Shown here: in pieces, positions 36,617-47,400 of the stretch
Numbering within the stretch: position 1 is the stretch's first letter
Layout: every line of letters starts with the position of its first letter
Origin: Lineus longissimus
Lineage: Eukaryota; Nemertea; Pilidiophora; Heteronemertea; Lineidae
Assembly (NCBI RefSeq): GCF_910592395.1
Contig: NC_088313.1
Coordinates: 3,662,501-3,726,500 of the forward strand
DNA length: 64,000 nucleotides
Direction of reading: 5' to 3'
Program-made: the position numbers and the translations under genes
Notes under the pieces: model-generated
What the model was told of the DNA's origin: nothing
Seen by the model: the letters and a program-made list of their open reading frames with translations, nothing else
Databases searched by the model: none

Positions 36617-37345
36617 GGTAACGACCTTGTAATCTTGTCAAGGTAAACTCCAGGTACATATATCGTTGTCAATGACAGTTTCATGCCAGTAGCTTCCTGC
36701 AGCTTATTCTGAGAACATTTTCATCATTTTCATTAGTTATTCATAGATATGAGTAGTTATGTCGTGGTCATTGTCAAGGTCTGATATTGGCAATTTTACC
36801 ATGTCAGTTAATCAGTGAATGGTCACAGAATGAAGGTTGGTTAGCTTTATACAATACTTCATGAAGAGCAATCACATCCTCACAATGGCTAACAACTAAC
36901 AAGCCTGAAATTCACCACTAATTTACTGTGTCGGTATGTACAGTGAAAGGGGTTGTGACCTTGAAATCCTTGCAAGGTCACCTGTTGCAGTAAATTGATA
37001 ATTGAGATTTGTTGGGTTTCCTTCTGAGGTCATGACTGTTTCTTGTTAACAATTCATACGTTTCTTTTCTCATGTATGCCAAGCTCTATTGTGAGGTAAT
37101 CATAACATGGTGTGCAAGAAAAGCGACAAAGAAACTGAAGGATGGGAGCCCTGACCTTGGATTCGTGTAAAGGTCGTTGCCAGTCACCACACTTGACAAT
37201 GTATGAATGATATTTCCTTCCTCCAATTTGGCCATCATGAATGCTGCATTTTCTTTATTGCTTCCCCTGCTTTTATTCAAGGTACCTTGGGTATTGCAAT
37301 TAGTAGTAAGGGGCGTCCTGACCTCAGTATCCTTTTCAAAGGCGA
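36617..37345. repeat. Four diverged copies of an ACCTTG...CAAGGT hairpin motif
   Basis: GACCTTGTAATCTTGTCAAGGT (36623), GACCTTGAAATCC then TTGCAAGGTC (about 36957), GACCTTGGATTCGTGTAAAGGTC (37153) and GACCTCAGTATCC then TTTTCAAAGG (about 37320) share the same fold and spacing of the two arms. The last three are about 160-200 bp apart with loosely similar intervening sequence. This suggests an old tandem family. Confidence 0.45.
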
Positions 37346-37518
37346 CACAGGAAAGGCTGCCTCTCAAATTTGACGATCAATAATTAAAAGGTTCTCACAT
37401 TGGCTGAATGATGGCATTCATTATTGAAAAGGTAGCCTTTCTTGGCCAGTTCTTACATGTATATCTTACAGTAAATCTCAAAATATTCACAAGTGTTTTG
37501 TTTCTGCACTTCACTGTA

Positions 37519-37885
37519 TAGCATTCCGCGAAGATGACGTCACTGCAGCTGCTGCCCTCTATTTCCCCATCGCTGAATTACAGGCAATGTCGGACAAACA
37601 TGCGGTTTCGTAATGGATTCAGGCTTTCTAACTAGGGCAGTTAGATTCAATCTGCCACATGTCCGAGTGTTGGAAATACTACATAATTGTTCTGTGTATT
37701 TCTCTCTCTGACTCTATGGTATCAATCATGGTAAAAACAATGCAGGGTCAAAGATAATTGACTTTGAAATAAGCTCAAATGCGTAGAAATAAGTGTCGAT
37801 GTCCGACTGTCACGTGACTAAAACGTCATCAATATCTTATGCAAATGACCTTGTGAGCTATAAATAGTAACTTCGCGGAATGCTA
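37519..37885. mobile_element. MITE-like element with TAGCATTCCGCGAAG inverted ends
   Basis: The left end TAGCATTCCGCGAAG (37519-37533) and right end CTTCGCGGAATGCTA (37871-37885) are perfect 15-bp inverted repeats; with the flanking A/T they make 16 bp. The interior holds a CRE octamer (37535-37542), GTCACGTGAC near 37809 and no coding potential. Left of the element is CACTTCACTGTA and right of it TTGAATAACATTC. Joined, these reproduce the unit of the adjacent 24-bp satellite, so the element appears to have inserted into one satellite unit. The target duplication is ambiguous (none, or TA). Confidence 0.85.
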
Positions 37886-38090
37886 TTGAATAACATTCAC
37901 TTCACTGTATTGAATAACATTCACTTCACTGTATTGAATAACATTCACTTCACTGTATTGAATAACATTCACTTCACTGTATTGAATAACATTCACTTCA
38001 CTGTATTGAATAACATTCACTTCACTGTATTGAATAACATTCACTTCACTGTATTGAATAACATTCACTTCACTGTATTGAATAACATTA
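37884..38090. repeat. Minisatellite, 24 bp x 8.6
   Basis: Eight exact or near-exact copies of TATTGAATAACATTCACTTCACTG and one partial copy. The 24-bp length keeps both strands open, giving octapeptide repeats (LNNIHFTV on +, VIQYSEVN on -) inside frames of 129 and 86 codons that I attribute to the array. Confidence 0.97.
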
Positions 38091-40241
38091 GATACAGTGA
38101 ATTGAGTCAACTTCAATCCAAGTCTATATTCATTCAAAAGCACAGCAACAGCATCAGCAACACCAACACTAAGTTCAATCTGATCACTGGAAATTCTGCA
38201 TCACTAATTAAAAGATCGCTATGCAAAATTGCCAGTGCGACTGCTCGCAGCGGTATTCAAAAACTTTAGTTCACATTCAATTTCAAACTTCGTAATTTTA
38301 ATCAAAGACTTTGGGGATAAAAGGAAAAATTGATTTGTTTCGACAGAGATAGCTCAGTTTTGACTAATCATTGGAATTCTCTAGTTCATCACGGAATCTT
38401 TGAAAAGAGACAACAATAAAATCCATCGCAACACCATTTTGATGATTTAACTTTGAGATCTTTATGCTTGTTCTGAGTTCAGTTCCTAAAGCAAGACTCT
38501 TAAACGTACATCGCTTCATCATTTGAAATGCTCGTACAATGTAAAACCACTTGGTTCACTTGAAATCCAAATGAAAATTGGCAACAAACAAATATGCCAT
38601 CTTTATCTTCTATTCTTTCGACAGAACTACAATTCAGCAAAATCTCCCTAACAACATACTCTGCGGTGATAATACAGACAGCCAAAGTGTCTATATGTCG
38701 ACCACACCAATTATAGCCTAATTATTCTGTTAGACTCCTCTGGATGAAATCAATGTCTCAAAGAAGATGACAGAGTGCCGTACATATCAACATCCTATAT
38801 TAGGCGTCCTTGAGAGAATCTAATTTTTCCTTACCTATTCCCAGCGGTGATTTCAAGCAATATGGGTGAAATTAACAATAATCTTATTCCAAACATACGA
38901 TTTGTCCTACTCTATTAGTCTTCCGATTACAAAGCTGAAGTAATTCATGGTATTGATTACAAATCTGTCCGGCTCCCGACTGTAATCGATTGTAATCCCC
39001 AGCGAACACCACGAAACGGGATATTGAAATGTGTCGCAACACAGGTGTCTACCTCTAGCAATCCTTAGAACTACACTACAGACAAGCAATTTATGGCAAA
39101 ACGTGCAATATTATCTTTGCAATGAACAATAAAAGGATCACAAGTCTGTCGGCAAAATTGCAATCAAATCGATTTGATATTTATCACACCATGCAGCGAT
39201 GGCCGACTCTTGTTGCAGACAACTGCGATAAATCATGCAGATAAGCGGTTTTTGCTGCATGCGACGTTGACTACCACAAAATTGTCTTGTCTCCAGCACA
39301 CACGAGATAACAGCTTAATTGCCAGTGATGCCAGATTGGAAGTAGATATCACCACCGGAGGATTTGTTGATGATGCGTTGTATCTTCTCTAATGTAACTT
39401 GTGGATACAGCCAGATTTATTTCCAATTAGACCCTTGTCTTCCCTTCAGAGGATTTCTCTGATTTCTCCTTGAAGCAGCTGGTTACATTCAATAACAGTT
39501 CCTGTTACAAAGCTGAGACTAATCTAAACGTAGCTAGATAATAGGTCAGCATTATTTCACTGTTAGATTCTGTTACAGCAGTGGAGCATGAATTTCTCTC
39601 CACATAATAAATTGCTTTTGAATACGATATTCAGAGTGCAATTTAACAAATGATGCCAATGGCCATTTTTCCAAAGACCGATTGCCACGGTTACAGCGTC
39701 ACCCTCAGGTGATGTTAAAAGTCTTTCACTAAATCTGAACAAGTTGGAACCCAGGAGTATCAGAAAATCATTTCATCAGAAGAAATCTTGGGGATCTAGC
39801 ATCCTCCTACAGCAGGCCTTTGGATTATTTCTAAAGTTCGCCCACACAACATGAGGCCAAAGGGCCTGGCGCCCAGCTGACGAAAGTAAAACTCTGACGA
39901 AAGTCAGCTGAGCTAAAAAGCTATTGATTGAGTCTATTTTAGGAATGATACAAAGTCTGCTATGGGAATATAGGTTTTTGGCTCAAATAAAACATTGTAT
40001 CTTTGCCAACGGATTATAGCTGATGAATAGAGATTACAAGACCGGAACTTTAAAGTAACTTAACATTACATTTAACTAAATCTGAACATGTCGGAACTTA
40101 CTTCATCTGAAGCAAACTAATAGGAAGTAAGACCTAAGAGCCACTATGAAACTAAGACCCCATATGCTATAAGACTAAAACCCAGCTAGGAAACTAAGAC
40201 AGTCCCAGTGCTATAAATCTAAGGCCCCCAATGCCACAAAA
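38091..40241. other. Mostly featureless, includes a CTGACGAAAGTCAG hairpin
   Basis: No gene. At 39163-39178 there is a 16-bp perfect palindrome ATCAAATCGATTTGAT. At 39894-39920 CTGACGAAAGTCAG followed by CTGAGCTAAAAAG resembles the core of the 56.6-kb satellite. Confidence 0.45.
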
Positions 40242-40327
40242 CACCCAAGAATTGAATTCTTTGTCGCTGATACACCTAGGACATCACCCAAGAATTGAAT
40301 TCTTTGTCGCTGATACACCTAGGACAT
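40242..40327. repeat. Perfect 43-bp tandem duplication
   Basis: The 43 bases from CACCCAAGAATTG to CCTAGGACAT at 40242-40284 are repeated exactly at 40285-40327. Perfect identity implies a recent duplication. Confidence 0.95.
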
Positions 40328-40434
40328 CAGTTTCAGTTTGACATGTCTGATTTTTTAACCACACTGGTCCTAATTGATTGCGGGATAGTTTTTGCATGCA
40401 GGGCCCCCTCTCTGGCATTTCGATGCTAATCCCT

Positions 40435-40465
40435 AATGTAAGACTAGCTGGTCGTCTTACATTAT
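40435..40465. repeat. Hairpin, 11-bp arms
   Basis: TAATGTAAGAC and GTCTTACATTA are exact reverse complements separated by about 9 nt. Confidence 0.8.
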
Positions 40466-41504
40466 GGAGCCTACATCTGAGTCATCAATTTATAGCATAG
40501 AAGGGGGTCATAGTTAAAGTTCAGTCTTAGGTCTTAGGTCTTTGTTTTATAGACACCAGTCCTGTAATCTTGGGGATATCGGCTATAACGAAATGATCAT
40601 GTGACAGATCTGAGGTATATCGGATATCGGAACGGGATAGCTGTCCATGAATTGGTCTGGGTAGGCGGGATTGTGCCTTCGATGACATCTGAGAAGACGA
40701 GTTTAGGAAAAGCTCCTTAGGTAGTTAGAAGTGACCAATTGTTTGACAGTAACGGCACTTTAACATTAAGATATTCCATGGTGATTTGGCGTTAGCAATA
40801 TGATACTTTCAAAGTGTCTTCAGGGGATGCTAAGGAGAAGTTACATGTACTGTAGGTATCATTTAACCCTGTAGCGCTCCGCAAAAGAGAGTGTCCTATT
40901 GCTGCGACTACCTGCGATGTAGCCATGACAATATGGCAACGATGACTGGAATGCGGCAGATGAATTGTAATAAACACAAGCAATAATCTTCACATCTTGT
41001 TGCCATTGCTAAACTGCAGGTCACGGATTGGACGTCAGAGCAATTTCAACTTGTGCGGTTCTGGCAGAGTTTCAAGAAAAGTACACAATTAAACCACTTC
41101 ACCCATTTGGGTTCCCTAGCTGCGACATCCATGTCACCATAAATGAAAGTCTTTTTCTTTAAATGCTGAACTTTTAGACAAACAATACTGTAGCTTCTTA
41201 TAAAAGAAACCTTTCACTACTCTAACAATACATAGATAAAACAACTTTGTTATAATCGCTAAACTGACTTTTAATTAAGCATACATAGGAATTTCATAAA
41301 TGTAGCCTACTGAAAGCCAATAACCATGAAATCAGAGACTTGAAAATGTCAAGCTATATATGCCACAAGGGTAGGATAGACATTCATACACATACATCAC
41401 ATCTTTTATCTTCAAACAAAGACTACCTCATTTAAAAGCCAAAGGAATAGAATTTCCTTTCAATCTCAACTGATAATTTTCTTGTGTAAACTCTGTTAGC
41501 TTAA

Positions 41505-41835
41505 CCCCCCCCCCCCCCTTCAGCGACCAATGCCAACCCGCTTGGCCCTGTGACCTATGTTGTGCCACAACTGGGTAGCATTACCTGCCTCCCCTACCAA
41601 CCAATGATAATCTCCCCTCCCACACTCACTCATCCCGCCTCTAAAACAGCCTTGCTAGAAATTGGTCAATCCCTCCTTCAGCAACCTTTGCCAATCCTCA
41701 CGCTTATCCCTGTGAACTATGATGCCACTGTCAGGGTATGGTAGGACCATCCCTCTCCTTCTCCACCAACCAATGTCAACCCTCCCTCCCATGTGTGTTT
41801 CTCCCACCAATAAAAACAGTCTTGATGGGAGAGCT
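41505..41835. repeat. C14 run followed by a diverged tandem duplication
   Basis: Fourteen C residues (41505-41518) precede two pyrimidine-rich copies of about 155-160 bp. Shared words in order: CAGC(G/A)ACC, CCTGTGA(C)CTATG, GCCAC, GGTA, CCACCAACCAATG, CCTCCCA, AAAACAG(C/T)CTTG. The copies are roughly 41521-41670 and 41680-41835. Confidence 0.7.
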
Positions 41836-42219
41836 ATATTAGCGTTGGCATAAGAAATGGCAAGAATCCTCATGCCTGAACATGAACAGAATCTTGTTAC
41901 ATCTTCTTTAAATGGAGATGAATAAAAATATTTATGCTCTTAGACTTATTCTGTCAGCCAAATACACCGACATGAATCTCCTTAAAAATATCACAGAAAC
42001 TCCGCAACTCGAGTATTTTTTAAACATCTGTAGACATAAGCCTCAGTCCGTTATAGTAAGCTGATATTCTAAATGGATACTTAGGATCACATTGTTGAAA
42101 TAAGTGATGAAAAAGATAACAGGTTCTCGAGTATGACTTGGTTTAACTTGTACCTACATGTATGAGTTCGCCCGAGGGAATCTTTGAAATTGAATCTTTT
42201 ATGATATACATGTATATTT

Positions 42220-42561
42220 TTAAAGAGATACTATGATGTGATTTACAACTTTGCAGAAATACGTCCGTTTTTGATTGTTGATCACAACTTGACAAATGTA
42301 AAGCTCAAATTTTCCATTTTTGACTAGATTTATTATAAAATCGCTGAATGTAAACCACCGCGACCGCGAAATGTTCATTTTGTGACGTCATCAACGAAAA
42401 CGGCATCGAAGCGAGCCGTCCGGGCGGGATTAAACCATCAATTTCTTGAAAATGTGCATTTCGATTCGAAAACCTTACCGATTTATGAGAAAGTGACGTA
42501 GTCATTTGTCAAAAACAGCTAAAACATTATTTGGTGAAATTTGACACGAGTTACCCTTTAA
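42220..42561. mobile_element. Possible MITE with TTAA flanks and loose inverted ends
   Basis: TTAAAGAGATACTATGATG at 42220 and its counterpart ending ACGAGTTACCCTTTAA at 42561 match as inverted repeats at a little over half of the first 24 positions. The size (about 340 bp), TTAA boundaries and internal CRE (42383-42390) parallel the element at 35466. The ends are too diverged to be certain. Confidence 0.45.
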
Positions 42562-42764
42562 TGTCAGGTGTGACATTTTGTGGAATTGTTTAGAGAATAT
42601 GTACGGTAAACTTTTGTCGACCAAAACACCTTAAAATGAACTAAACCTCGACCATTGTGTAACCAGGGACGTTTAATTCAAACGGTAATATATGATACCA
42701 GACAAACAAGCCTCGGATGATACATAATGTATTAATATTACACCATTAGCATATCATTACTGTT

Positions 42765-42813
42765 CACCTGTTGGCACGGGCCAATCGTCCAAGTCAATGT
42801 TGGCCAACAGGTG
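42765..42813. repeat. Hairpin, perfect 11-bp arms
   Basis: CACCTGTTGGC (42765-42775) and GCCAACAGGTG (42803-42813) are exact reverse complements around a 27-nt loop. Confidence 0.85.
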
Positions 42814-42819
42814 GAATAT

Positions 42820-44260
42820 ATTTTTTACCACAAACAATTAATATCTTCAATACAGATGACAATATTATCTCTGGATCAGTGACACTTTTTCTACCTTTTT
42901 TCACCATCTGCGACAAAAGTGGTTCCCAGTTATCAGCAAAACTGTGAACAGCACCAACATTTTCCATTTAAGCCAAGCAACAGGTCATCTAGTACGATCC
43001 ACCATTTTGTCTGTGACATATGACTTCGTGAGTTTGTGCAGTGATGTCAATTTTGACTGGCAATCCACCATGCTGACGTCAATCTTAGTGTGCCAGAGTC
43101 AATGACATCTTTTGTAATAAAGTTCACCATCAATATGGCTGAATTTTTTGTGATAATGATATCGGGCACAGCATAAAAGGAAATTATTCAGCTGGATTTT
43201 TTTCTGAATTCATTGAGCATTTCAAATCAAAGAGTTTATAACAACAATTTTTTAATATTTCCATGTCATAAAGTTTTATTATTAGTACGGAACAGCAATT
43301 TTGTGTTCATTTTACCACGCAAAATTTACGCCTGGCATGATATGGTCGTGATTATAATGAAGTTTTATATATAGCTGAGAATATTAAAATGCAAGCAGGT
43401 GAAGCAAAAGGTAATTATCCTGAGGAAGGAAGAAGTGAAGACAGCAAGAATTTGGGACTCAGAATGTGCTAGTGAATAAGGGGAGGGCAGTGGCACTCAG
43501 AAGCTCTTGGGCTTAGGGTCTGGCCAGAGTCTCTCATCATACTCTCAACTTGCCTGAAATGGCCAAGTGTAGCACCTACATGTACAGTTTCCTTGGTTTC
43601 TTCAGGTTTCTAGATAAGGCCAGGGAATAAACCTCAAGTGATTGAGAATTTTGCACCATCTAAAGTACTATTAAAACAAACTTGCATTCACACATCAGAA
43701 AGATTGTCAATGACATGTACACGTGAAGTTCAATATAGAAGATTATTAGACTATATCACTGACTCATGATCAAGCAGCTACCACTGAAGATAACCTGGAG
43801 TGGGTGGGGTAATGAAATTTGATTAAACAAGTTATCGCATTTATCTAAGAAATGCCGGACGTGCCCATTAGCAATAGAGATCAATTTCTATAAGAATCTG
43901 ATGCATAACATTCGATGAATGAGAAGACAGATTGCAGAGTTGAGAAAATGGGCTGAGGTCATTCACACCTCAGGGAGACGGGTGGGATATTCCTCAGTGA
44001 CCTTAGATCATAGTCAAGACTCGAGGATTTGACATTAGAAAGAACCACATATTGGTCAACCACAGAACTTCTGTGACACCATTTGAAACTGTCGACACGA
44101 AAATTCCCACATGCCGATTTCTACAATTTTCATAATCAGACAAATTTTTAAAAGAATTTATGATCATTGCTGTTTAGTATTAATTGACTTCGGAAAGACT
44201 TCTAACATGTCTGTCACTAATACTGCTTCATCTTCCAAATGAATTGTAAAAAAGGGTTAC
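42820..44260. other. Non-coding stretch
   Basis: No gene recognised. A CRE octamer lies at 43074-43081. Confidence 0.5.
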
Positions 44261-44261
44261 T

Positions 44262-44480
44262 TTAAGAGCTGCTGTGGATTATTGGTTTGGACCCTCGACA
44301 AGCAGTCAAGAGGTTGCTGGTTCGAATCCCACCGTCCGCGTGAGAGACTCGACGCATGTCTGGTTGTCTGACTTGCCTTTCTCCACCCAAATGATTGCTG
44401 GTCAGAACTGCTCAGGCTGCAACGCTGATTGAGCAGCTTATCTATGGTCTATGAAAAGGTTTCAGGAAAGACTGTGGTTA
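44262..44480 (+). mobile_element. tRNA-derived SINE candidate
   Basis: A perfect pol III B box GGTTCGAATCC (44319-44329) lies 44 bp downstream of an A-box-like TGGATTATTGG (44275-44285). The intervening tRNA-like sequence does not form a proper acceptor stem, so this is not a tRNA gene. It is followed by about 140 bp of unrelated body (GTGAGAGACTCGACGC...). The 3' boundary is uncertain and no tail repeat is obvious. Confidence 0.65.
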
Positions 44481-47400
44481 AAGAGTCTTTAAAGTCAGTT
44501 TATAACATCTACCGCAATGAGGGAAAAAGATTCCATCCAAGAGGACTCTTTTTATGTGTCGAGAACGAAGCCAATTGAATGTGAGTGCAGAGAAGATTGA
44601 CATTTTTTACCCTGAACATGCACTTGAGGTGTGACAAGTCCAAGGCTAAAAATGCCAGCAAGATAAGAACTTGAAAAAGGCAGACTTGTGACGAATGACG
44701 TGGGTAGATAACACGTCATAAAAATCCCCGACAGCCATCTGCAGTATCAACAGTATCTTATGAGACGTGAGACATGTCCAATTTGAAAACACTGACCAGA
44801 TGTATTGATGATGCCAATAATGATGATAGAACACCCACACCAGTACCCACTGTAAAAGAAAGACAGTCCTCAAAGCACCAAAGCACCCACGCAAGTGCAA
44901 TGTCCAAACTGTTTAGTATCTTAATTTCTTGTTTTCAATGTAAGCAAGCGAAGGAGCCAGTAAAGCAACCAAGTGTGTGTTGTGGTTTAGTTTACTGAGC
45001 CAATGATTTGACCTATATTGGGTTCTTATATCAATAGCGCTTTTCAATGTTTCCCTGTTCAAAGCACTTTTTGGTATACCATATAATTACCCCGGTCTCC
45101 ACAGAAATTTAATAGTCAGGGGTTTTCAAGGAGCAACCAGAAGGTGCTCACTTGAACTTAACCAGTTGGGGAAATAACATGACTAAGCAGTAACTCTTCC
45201 GGGAAACGACTCTCTTCCACACTTCCACTTCCACTTCCACCGTGCTAAGGCTGCCCCGGCCAAACTTCCCCTTAAACATAAATCTGCTTGCTGACATAAA
45301 GTGCTTCTGCCTTGTATATGGAGGTGTCATCAATCGCCGGTTTAAACGGCGAGCCCGCATAACTCCATACGTCAGTAAATATTGGAAAATATTAGATAAT
45401 TGGAGTGCCTGAAGGTTTGACCAGTGATTGCTAAGCTCCCACCAGAAAATCAAGAATCTGCAAGATGAGTTTTGATATATGACGTGTCAGATTGTGGTTC
45501 ATTGATTCGAGTTGGTCCCAACTTAAAGACAGCGTCTTCAGAGATGGTGTGAGTTCAAGGTCAGATATCACCATGGGTCCATTGATGACCTGACTGACTT
45601 TCCTTCAACCATTTCAAGGGAGCAGGAGCTTAACATTCTGAACTGTCATTGAAATTTATACTAAAGTCCAACTTTAAACAACAGTAAACATGTTCAATTC
45701 AAATTTTCAGTGAGCAGAACATATTATTGTCGAACGGATCCCACAATAATAGCTAACTGAGGTGTCAGATAGCAAAACCGCGGCAGTATTCAGTTCTGAG
45801 ACTATGCCTTCAGCTGTCGACAGACAAGCCAAAGGTCCTCAATCATTTCTTTAGATCAAAGATGGAGGTGGTGTGAGATAGACTGTGACAGTAACACACC
45901 ACTTCATTGCCTATCCTTAGGGGTTGCACTGCAAGATTACGGGTAAAAACCGCAATCATTTCTTAAGCTACAATAAGAGAAACAGTGTCCCATTGCCACA
46001 AGAAGGCATTCACTAACGGTAATGGATGGTTTATGAAAAATGAGATCTATCAAAATGCAGCCAAATGTTTCTTTTTATACCTAAAAAGAAGTGCTGTTGG
46101 TCACACACAGCTCTGCCTGCCCTTGGAGGAAATAAAACATGTCAAAGTTGCAAATGGCAATAACTTTTCTTTAAATCAGGGAAGCCAAATGCATCTGAAT
46201 ATGACAATTCAAGGGCATCATCTTCACACTGCTATATCAGCAGAGGAAATAAGAATGGATAAGGTCACAAATGAGCACCTCACGGGTCTTCAGATCTGAA
46301 GGGCGAAATGTCTTAAATCCTGTTTTATGACATGGCAGAAATTTGCCATTGATATGGGAGAGTATAAGGTTGAAAACAACGTGCTCTATGGTATCTCAAC
46401 ATCGCGCCTTACACTGGCAATGCTAGACCATTGATACCAGGTGAAATCCAGAGTCCCATCGGGAGTCAGGATCTAGGGATTACAGATAATAAATGCTTTT
46501 AGAATATAAATCAGCTGGCTCAGGCACTATGAAGAAACACTCAAAAGGCTATCGAGAATCTGCCAGTGCCACCAATTTTAATCCACACTGATTTTCTGTT
46601 CTGCTGTATTCTTTGCATTTATCAGAACACAAAAGGAATCCACACAGACACTTAGTAATTCCACATGCTGAGCCCTCTGAGACCTATTATAAATGTCAAT
46701 TCGTAAGTTTAAAACCTCATCAATCTGGCCTATCATAGACTTGGTTGGATCCTTTTATCAGTCATTGGATGAGTGTCTTGACATACTCCGCAATGCAAGA
46801 TAACTTCTCTGGACCATCTGGGCTGGATATCCATCGATGCATATTTATCATCAGGCGCCACTCGTCAGATGCAATGTAGTCAAGTCCAAGGTCAGCTTTT
46901 TGTAATGACTGAACCTGCTGGTTGTTCAGAGAGTTCAGGGAACATTATACAATAGTTCAACTATTACGAGGACCAAGCAAATACAACTGATTTAAGTTTA
47001 CTCTAAGGCTGATCCAAAGACAAAATCAGATGGTCTAAACTTAAGAATCCCATCAGTTTTGTCCACTAATGACTTCGCAAGAGAAAATAGGGATTTTGAA
47101 GAGCTTTTGACATGTTCGATAACATGTGACTGTACATCGACTAACTTAACCTGAAGACAAAACAGACTCATTCAAGATTCGGACTAAAATGCTCCCTGGG
47201 ATTCTAGTAAGAATCTGACCAAGAATTGCTTTGGCCACATATTGATGACATCTCTTCTGTCAGTCAGGAATAGGTCAAATATTGTTTGAGGAAATTCAGA
47301 AGTCCGAGCTTAGATTGAACTCACTGATTGTTTGAAGTCACAAATCCCTCAAAAGCAAATACTGCAACTGACAGCTTATTCACTAAACAAGCATTGCGAG

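Noticed and set aside
37880-38269. 129-codon plus-strand and 86-codon minus-strand frames with octapeptide repeats
   Set aside because: Both strands are open because the 24-bp repeat lacks stops in those frames; this is satellite-derived.
44262-44345. tRNA gene
   Set aside because: A perfect B box is present, but acceptor and anticodon stems cannot be formed convincingly. It fits a SINE head better.
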